Shown in pieces: positions 59,667 to 64,000 of a stretch of 64,000 nucleotides of DNA. A program made the translations under genes and the position numbers. Below the pieces are notes generated by a model. That model saw only the letters and a program-made list of their open reading frames with translations. It was not told the DNA's origin and did no database searches. Source of the stretch: Intrasporangiaceae bacterium URHB0013 (GTDB taxonomy: Bacteria > Actinomycetota > Actinomycetes > Actinomycetales > Dermatophilaceae); contig JIBA01000012.1 in the NCBI GenBank assembly GCA_000620545.1, positions 1-64,000 on the forward strand. Direction: 5' to 3'. Each line of letters starts with the position of its first letter. Position 1 is the first letter of the stretch.

Positions 59667-60815
59667 ATGCGCATCAGCTTCACGCCCGCCGAGAACGGCT
59701 TCGCCTTCAGCAACCGCTTCACCAACCACGTCATCCGCATCCCGTCCGTCGGGGTCGACATCACCACCCGCGGCCGTTGCGGCGGCATGGCGGCCGCCGC
59801 CATGGACTACTGGTACGCCGGCCTGGCCATGTCGACGAACGCGACTCTCCCGCAAGACGGCTCACTCGTCGCCGACTACGTCTACGCGCGGCTCATGGAC
59901 ACCTTCGTCGACAACGGGCTGAAGTTCGTGCAGTACGCGACGAGCCTCGACCACCCGACCTGGCTGCGCGGCAAGGGCGTCGCCCGGATGACGCGCGAGG
60001 ACGAGCTGCCCAGGCTCAAGGATCGGCTCAACTCGGGCCAGCCGGTGCTCCTCGGCCTGACCCAGGCCCGCTCGGTGACCGAGCTGGGCAACGACCACCA
60101 GGTCGTCGCCTACGGCTGGGAGCAGGACAGCCGCTACACCTATGTCCTCGTCTACGACAACAACAACCCGGGCCAGGAGGTCCGCCTCAGGCTGACCACC
60201 GTCGACGACCCGGCAGAGCGGGCCATCACCGGCAGCAACGGCAAGACGTGGCGCGGCCTCTTCGTCGAGAGCTACACCCGCAAGGTCCCGGCCTTCCTCG
60301 CCGACGGACGCGTCATCCACGACTCGACGGACCCCCGCATCATGGTCATCCGCGGCGGCGGCCAGTTCTGGGTCCCGTCACCGTCGGAGTTCGACGCATG
60401 CGGGTTCCGCTGGGATGCAGTCGTCTCCGCCAAGCCCGGCTCGATGGCCCACGTCGCCACGCACCCGGGCAACGGCACGCTCGTCCGCGAACGCGGCACC
60501 GACCCGATCCACGTCGTCTACGGCGGCAAGGCCTTCTGGATCCCGTCACCCGAGGTCTTCGAGGGCCTCGGTCTGGACTGGGGCAAGGTCCGCGAGATCC
60601 CGCAGGGCACGCTCGCAGGCCTCCGCCAGATGCCGCTCGACCGGACGCTGCTGCGCGAGCGCTCGGCGGACCCGGTGTGGCTCGTCGACGGCGGACGCCT
60701 CCGGCACGTCACGAGCCAGGCAGTCATGGACCGGCTCGGTCTCGAGTGGGCCTGCGTCCGCGTCGTCCCCGACGGTGCTCTCGCGGGTCTCGCGACGGGG
60801 ACCCCGATCTCCTGA
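59667..60815 (+). CDS. Papain-like (C39-type) protein with C-terminal repeats
   Basis: A 382-aa protein, ATG 59667, GGGGAAAG ~10 nt upstream. Residues 1-210 look like a papain-like cysteine peptidase fold: Cys38 in GRCGGMAAAAMDYW, His144 in GNDHQVVAYGW, and Asp164 in LVYDNNNPG as the third residue. The last 170 residues are three ~55-residue beta repeats each ending FWIPSPEVF- or similar, with LRERGTDPIHVVYGGK. No signal peptide, so the activity is probably cytosolic or the protein is exported by another route. Substrate unknown. Homologues with this repeat tail are seen in actinobacteria. Confidence 0.65.
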   Translation: MRISFTPAENGFAFSNRFTNHVIRIPSVGVDITTRGRCGGMAAAAMDYWYAGLAMSTNATLPQDGSLVADYVYARLMDTFVDNGLKFVQYATSLDHPTWLRGKGVARMTREDELPRLKDRLNSGQPVLLGLTQARSVTELGNDHQVVAYGWEQDSRYTYVLVYDNNNPGQEVRLRLTTVDDPAERAITGSNGKTWRGLFVESYTRKVPAFLADGRVIHDSTDPRIMVIRGGGQFWVPSPSEFDACGFRWDAVVSAKPGSMAHVATHPGNGTLVRERGTDPIHVVYGGKAFWIPSPEVFEGLGLDWGKVREIPQGTLAGLRQMPLDRTLLRERSADPVWLVDGGRLRHVTSQAVMDRLGLEWACVRVVPDGALAGLATGTPIS

Positions 60816-60916
60816 CGGAAGGCCGCGCGGACTAGTCACTGCTGGTCCGTTTGCGCCATCTTGCGCCAATCCAACGACCTGCGCCCTCACCGGCGTGTCA
60901 CTCTGTCTCGGTCGCC

Positions 60917-61032
60917 CCTGAGCGGGACACTCGTTCTCAGGAAAGACCAAGACTTCGACGGTTGGCCCGTTGTGGTACGTGAACCGTCACTGGTAGCCCG
61001 GCATCGCGAACGCGAGCCGGGCTCCAACATTT
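60917..61032 (+). ncRNA. Candidate small structured RNA, copy 2
   Basis: Same layout as copy 1. P1: CCTGAG/CTCAGG (60917-60922, 60936-60941). P2: GACGGTT/AACCGTC (60957-60963, 60982-60988), with the same 18-nt loop. P3: AGCCCGG/CCGGGCT (60995-61001, 61017-61023) enclosing CGCG/CGCG, followed by CCAACATTTTC, a good intrinsic terminator. P1 and P3 share no obvious sequence with copy 1. Located between two plus-strand genes, starting ~100 bp past the C39-like stop codon and ending ~85 bp before the SRPBCC start. Confidence 0.55.
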
Positions 61033-61117
61033 TCAGGGGCCGTGCGCGTCCGACCTGTCTGCGGCGGTGACCCGGATCTCGGTGCGCGCCAACAGGATCC
61101 GGACTACCGTGAAGAGC

Positions 61118-61819
61118 ATGAGACGGTCGCTCGCACCGGTGGTCGTCGGCGCCGTGGTCCTGTCCGTGGTGACGCTCCGGTGGTCGGCGCTGCACTGGGG
61201 CGCCACCACCGAGGAGTCGCGCGAGCCACTGCCCGGTGACGAGCTCCTGCCGGTCGCGGGGCTCGTCGCCACTCGTGCCATCACGATCCAGGCCCCGCCA
61301 GAGGACGTCTGGCCGTGGGTCGTGCAGCTGGGCGCGGACCGTGGTGGCTTCTACAGCTATGACCGCATCGAGAACCTCGTCGGCTGCCGGCTCCACAGCG
61401 CGGACAGCGTCGTCGAGGAGTGGCAGCACCTCGAGGCGGGCGACGTCGTCCGCCTGCACCCGCAGGTCGCCCTGGCCGTCGCCTCGGTGGACCCCGGACG
61501 CTCGCTCGTGCTCCGCGCGCCACAGGCCGAGCAGGCTGGCTCCGAGGCTGCCCCCTACGACTTCACGTGGTCGTTCGTGCTGCGTCGTCATCCGCACCGC
61601 GCGACACGGCTCATCACCCGTGAGCGCTTCGCCCACACGCACCGCTGGTCGCCTCTCGTCGTCGAGCCGGTCTCGGTGGCGAGCTCGTTGATGAGCCAGA
61701 AGATGCTGCGCGGCATCCGCGACCGCGCCGAGCGCGCGGCCCAGGAGCCGTCACGGACACTCAGTCCAGGATGGCCGTCAGCGCGTCGAGGAGGATCTCG
61801 ACCTCCCTCTCGCCGATGA
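61118..61819 (+). CDS. SRPBCC-type protein with N-terminal membrane helix
   Basis: A 233-aa protein: an N-terminal hydrophobic helix (SLAPVVVGAVVLSVVTLRW), then an SRPBCC ligand-binding domain with ATRAITIQAPPEDVWPWVVQ, GADRGGFYSYDRIENLVGCR and a C-terminal helix around SSLMSQKMLRGIRDRAE. The tail (from ~205) overlaps the 3' end of the convergent aminotransferase gene by 59 bp. ATG 61118. Ligand unknown. Confidence 0.75.
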   Translation: MRRSLAPVVVGAVVLSVVTLRWSALHWGATTEESREPLPGDELLPVAGLVATRAITIQAPPEDVWPWVVQLGADRGGFYSYDRIENLVGCRLHSADSVVEEWQHLEAGDVVRLHPQVALAVASVDPGRSLVLRAPQAEQAGSEAAPYDFTWSFVLRRHPHRATRLITRERFAHTHRWSPLVVEPVSVASSLMSQKMLRGIRDRAERAAQEPSRTLSPGWPSARRGGSRPPSRR

Positions 61820-63025
61820 CGAGCGGGGGAGCGATGCGCACGGTCGAGCCGTGCGTCTCCTTGACGAGGACGCCGCGCTCGAGCAGACGGTGCGACGCCT
61901 CGTGCCCGGTCATCAGCTGCGGGTCGATGTCGACGCCGGCCCACAGCCCGCGGCACCGTACGGCGTCCACGCCGTGCCCGACCAGCTCCCGCAGTCCGCG
62001 CTCGAGGAGGCTCCCGAGCCACCGTGCCCGTTCCTGGAACTCGCCGGTCGAGAGCAGAGCGACGACGGCCTGCCCGACCGCGGCGCCGAGCGGGTTGCCG
62101 CCGAACGTCGACCCGTGGCTGCCGGGTGTGAAGACTCCGAGCACGTCCCGGTCCGCGACGACTGCCGACACCGGGACGATGCCGCCGCCGAGCGCCTTGC
62201 CGAGCACGTAGAGGTCCGGAACGACGTCCTCGACGTCGCAGGCGAACGTCGTGCCGGTGCGGCCCAGCCCGGACTGGATTTCATCGGCCACCATGAGCAC
62301 GTGGCGGCGCCGGGTCACCTCGCGCACGTCGTGCAGCCACCCGTCGGACGGGAGGATGACGCCGCCCTCGCCCTGGATCGGCTCCAGCATCACGGCGACG
62401 GTGTCGTCCGTGATCGCGGCCTCGAGGGCCGCGATGTCGCCGAAGGGCACCACGTCGAACCCGGCGTGTAGGGGCCGTAGTGGTCGCGTGCGAGCGGGTC
62501 GTCGGAGAAGCTGACGATCGTCGTCGTGCGGCCGTGGAAGTTGCCCGCCATGACGACGATCCGGGCCCGACCGTCGGGCACCCCCTTGACCTCGTAGCCC
62601 CACCGACGCGCCGTCTTGATCGCCGTCTCGACGGCCTCCACGCCGGTGTTCATCGGCAGCACGAGCTCCTTGCCGGCGAGGGTCGCGAGGTCACGGCAGA
62701 AGGGTCCCAGCCGGTCGCTGTGGAAGGCACGGCTCGTCAACGTCAGGCGGTCGAGCTGCGACCGCGCTGCCGCGACGAGCGCCGGGTGGCGGTGCCCGAA
62801 GTTGAGGGCCGAGTAGCCGGCCAGGGCGTCGAGGTATCGGCGCCCTTCGACGTCGGTGACCCAGGCGCCCTCGGCGTGCGCGATGACGACGGGCAGCGGG
62901 CTGTAGTTGTTCGCCACCCAGCCCTGCGCCAGTGAGACGTGCTCGTCGGTGGTGGTGGTGGTGCGGGTGCCCGGGGCCGGGCTGGTCTGCTCGCTGGCCC
63001 CGGTTCGTGCGGCCGTGTCGCTCAC
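61761..63025 (-). pseudogene. rocD: Ornithine aminotransferase-like gene with one-base frameshift
   Basis: Class III PLP aminotransferase. The N-terminal part from GTG 63025 encodes QGWVANNYSPLPVVIAHAEG, LDALAGYSALNFGHRHP and MNTGVEAVETAIKTARRWGY, up to RDHYGPYTPG. The C-terminal part in another frame encodes FDVVPFGDIAALEAAITDDT, VADEIQSGLGRTG (PLP phosphate and Asp), VLGKALGGG (the Schiff-base Lys) and GSHGSTFGGNPLGAA. The frames meet at 62458-62462; one missing G restores a single protein of ~421 aa. The active site is otherwise complete. Ornithine:2-oxoacid specificity is judged from overall pattern. Divergent from the cyclic-diphosphoglycerate gene. Confidence 0.75.
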
Positions 63026-63200
63026 CCGTCGATCGTCGCACCGGCATCGACCCCCGGCGGCGAATTGTGAGGTAGTACCACTCTCGAATCGCCACGGGGC
63101 GAAGGACCCGGTGGGAGACTCGAAGAGGCAGGTCCCGCAGCCAGGACTACCTGCAGTCAGGTGTGTCGGTCCCGCCGGTGACCCAGCCGCGGAGATGGCC

Positions 63201-64000
63201 ATGAGCAGCACCAGCACCGCCCCCACGAGCGCCCACCGCACCTCCACTGGCAGCCGGACGAGAGTCGTCATCCTCGGCGCAGCCGGCCGCGACTTCCACG
63301 ACTTCAACGTGGTCTTCCGCGACGACCCGACCCACGAGGTCATCGCCTTCACCGCGACGCAGATCCCTGACATCGCGGGTCGTCGGTACCCGCCGGAGCT
63401 GGCCGGAAGCTTGTATCTCGAAGGGATTCCGGTCGTCGCGGAGTCGGAGCTGACCGACCTCGTCGAGCGCGAGCACGTCGACGTCGTCGTCTTCGCCTAC
63501 TCCGACGTGCGGCACGAGCACGTCATGCACCTCGCGTCACGCTGCATCGCGGCGGGTGCGGACTTCCGCCTCCACGGTGCGCGGCACACGATGCTGCCCA
63601 GCACGAAGCCCGTCGTCGCGGTGACGGCCGTACGCACCGGGGTCGGAAAGAGCCAGACGTCGCGCTACCTCGCGCGCCTGCTCATCGACCTCGGCCTCCG
63701 CGCCGTGGCCATCCGGCATCCGATGCCCTACGGCGACGTGGCAGCCCAGGCGTGCCAACGCTTCGCGACCTACGCCGACCTCGACCTGCACGACTGCACG
63801 ATCGAGGAGCGGGAGGAGTACGAGCCGCACCTCGATGCCGGCGTCGTCGTGTACGCCGGCGTCGACTACGAGCGGATCCTGCGCCAGGCCGAGCAGGAGG
63901 CTGACGTCATCCTCTGGGACGGAGGCAACAACGACCTTCCCTTCTACGTGCCCGACCTGCATGTGGTGCTGGCCGACCCGCTCCGCGCGGGCGACGAGGC
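63201..64000 (+). CDS. Cyclic 2,3-diphosphoglycerate synthase-like GTPase (partial)
   Basis: The frame from ATG 63201 is open to the window end (266 codons). Features: TRVVILGAAGRDFHDFNVVF (N-terminal Rossmann strand), ATQIPDIAGRRYPPELAGSL, VVVFAYSDVRHEHVMHLASR, then Walker A-type AVRTGVGKSQTSRYLA and WDGGNNDLPFYVPDLHV. This is the pattern of cyclic 2,3-diphosphoglycerate synthase homologues, NTP-dependent proteins. In actinobacteria such proteins occur next to arginine/ornithine genes, which fits the divergent aminotransferase. Exact reaction in this branch unproven. C-terminus outside the window. Confidence 0.8.
   Translation, partial: MSSTSTAPTSAHRTSTGSRTRVVILGAAGRDFHDFNVVFRDDPTHEVIAFTATQIPDIAGRRYPPELAGSLYLEGIPVVAESELTDLVEREHVDVVVFAYSDVRHEHVMHLASRCIAAGADFRLHGARHTMLPSTKPVVAVTAVRTGVGKSQTSRYLARLLIDLGLRAVAIRHPMPYGDVAAQACQRFATYADLDLHDCTIEEREEYEPHLDAGVVVYAGVDYERILRQAEQEADVILWDGGNNDLPFYVPDLHVVLADPLRAGDE

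Noticed and set aside
53530-61070. Small conserved protein with DGWPVVVREPS in both RNA copies
   Set aside because: One frame gives the same 11 residues in both copies, but the flanking residues are unrelated, start codons are in different places and the downstream parts are hairpins, so RNA is the simpler explanation.

Overview
This 64 kb window is high-GC actinobacterial chromosome. The gene content fits a member of the Intrasporangiaceae (Janibacter, Knoellia or Terrabacter type): a DUF222/HNH nuclease, an F420-type PPOX protein, an MpaB/DUF2236 protein, and a PadR regulator paired with a CxxCGK protein. The family assignment is inference. No rRNA, tRNA, integrase, transposase or CRISPR array was seen. 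The octamer GTATGCCG and its complement CGGCATAC recur through the host-like parts, inside genes (as TAT-GCC, Tyr-Ala) and between them. They are almost absent from 18.3-39.6 kb, which sets that segment apart as acquired DNA.

Layout. 1-18.2 kb holds metabolic and housekeeping accessory genes: pirin, an MFS transporter, a secreted subtilisin-like protease, a GH31 alpha-glucosidase, a CDF metal transporter, an HNH nuclease, a PadR pair, a GH43/GH32-like glycosidase and a glycosyltransferase. Several tandem repeat arrays lie here (about 80 bp at the left end, 54 bp at 10.9 kb). A second, broken copy of the glycosidase follows at 17.2 kb and a third fragment lies at 22.7 kb.

18.3-39.6 kb is a defence island. 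It holds a DUF2075 helicase with an N-terminal PD-(D/E)XK-type nuclease plus a small helical partner, a GmrSD-like DUF262/DUF1524 nuclease, a tryptophan-repeat protein of unknown role, a RelE-like/UvrD helicase fusion interrupted by one in-frame TGA, a two-gene module resembling Druantia (a 1026-aa protein and a 1785-aa DruE-like helicase with DUF1998), and a type II restriction set (putative nuclease, C5-cytosine methyltransferase, Vsr endonuclease).

39.7-47.3 kb is a zone of decay: a frameshifted small gene, a remnant of a GH15 gene whose intact relative lies at 51.4-53.3 kb, a shortened receiver-like gene, a DUF3293 gene followed by unknown genes, an NYN pseudogene, and an ERCC4 nuclease with a one-base deletion. 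47.4-51.3 kb is an overlapping operon (ECF sigma factor, zinc-finger anti-sigma-like membrane protein, ABC ATPase, two membrane proteins). 51.4-64 kb is host-like again: GH15 trehalase/glucoamylase, a tandem-ACT protein, a CrtC/AttH-like protein, MpaB, PPOX, a lipoprotein/membrane pair, a 2H phosphoesterase, a C39-like protein, a frameshifted ornithine aminotransferase, and the start of a cyclic 2,3-diphosphoglycerate synthase homologue.

The most unexpected signal outside the island is a pair of intergenic sequences at 53.5 and 60.95 kb. They share a 41-nt core with one mismatch, flanked by hairpins whose sequences differ while the architecture is kept, and I interpret them as two copies of a small structured RNA.
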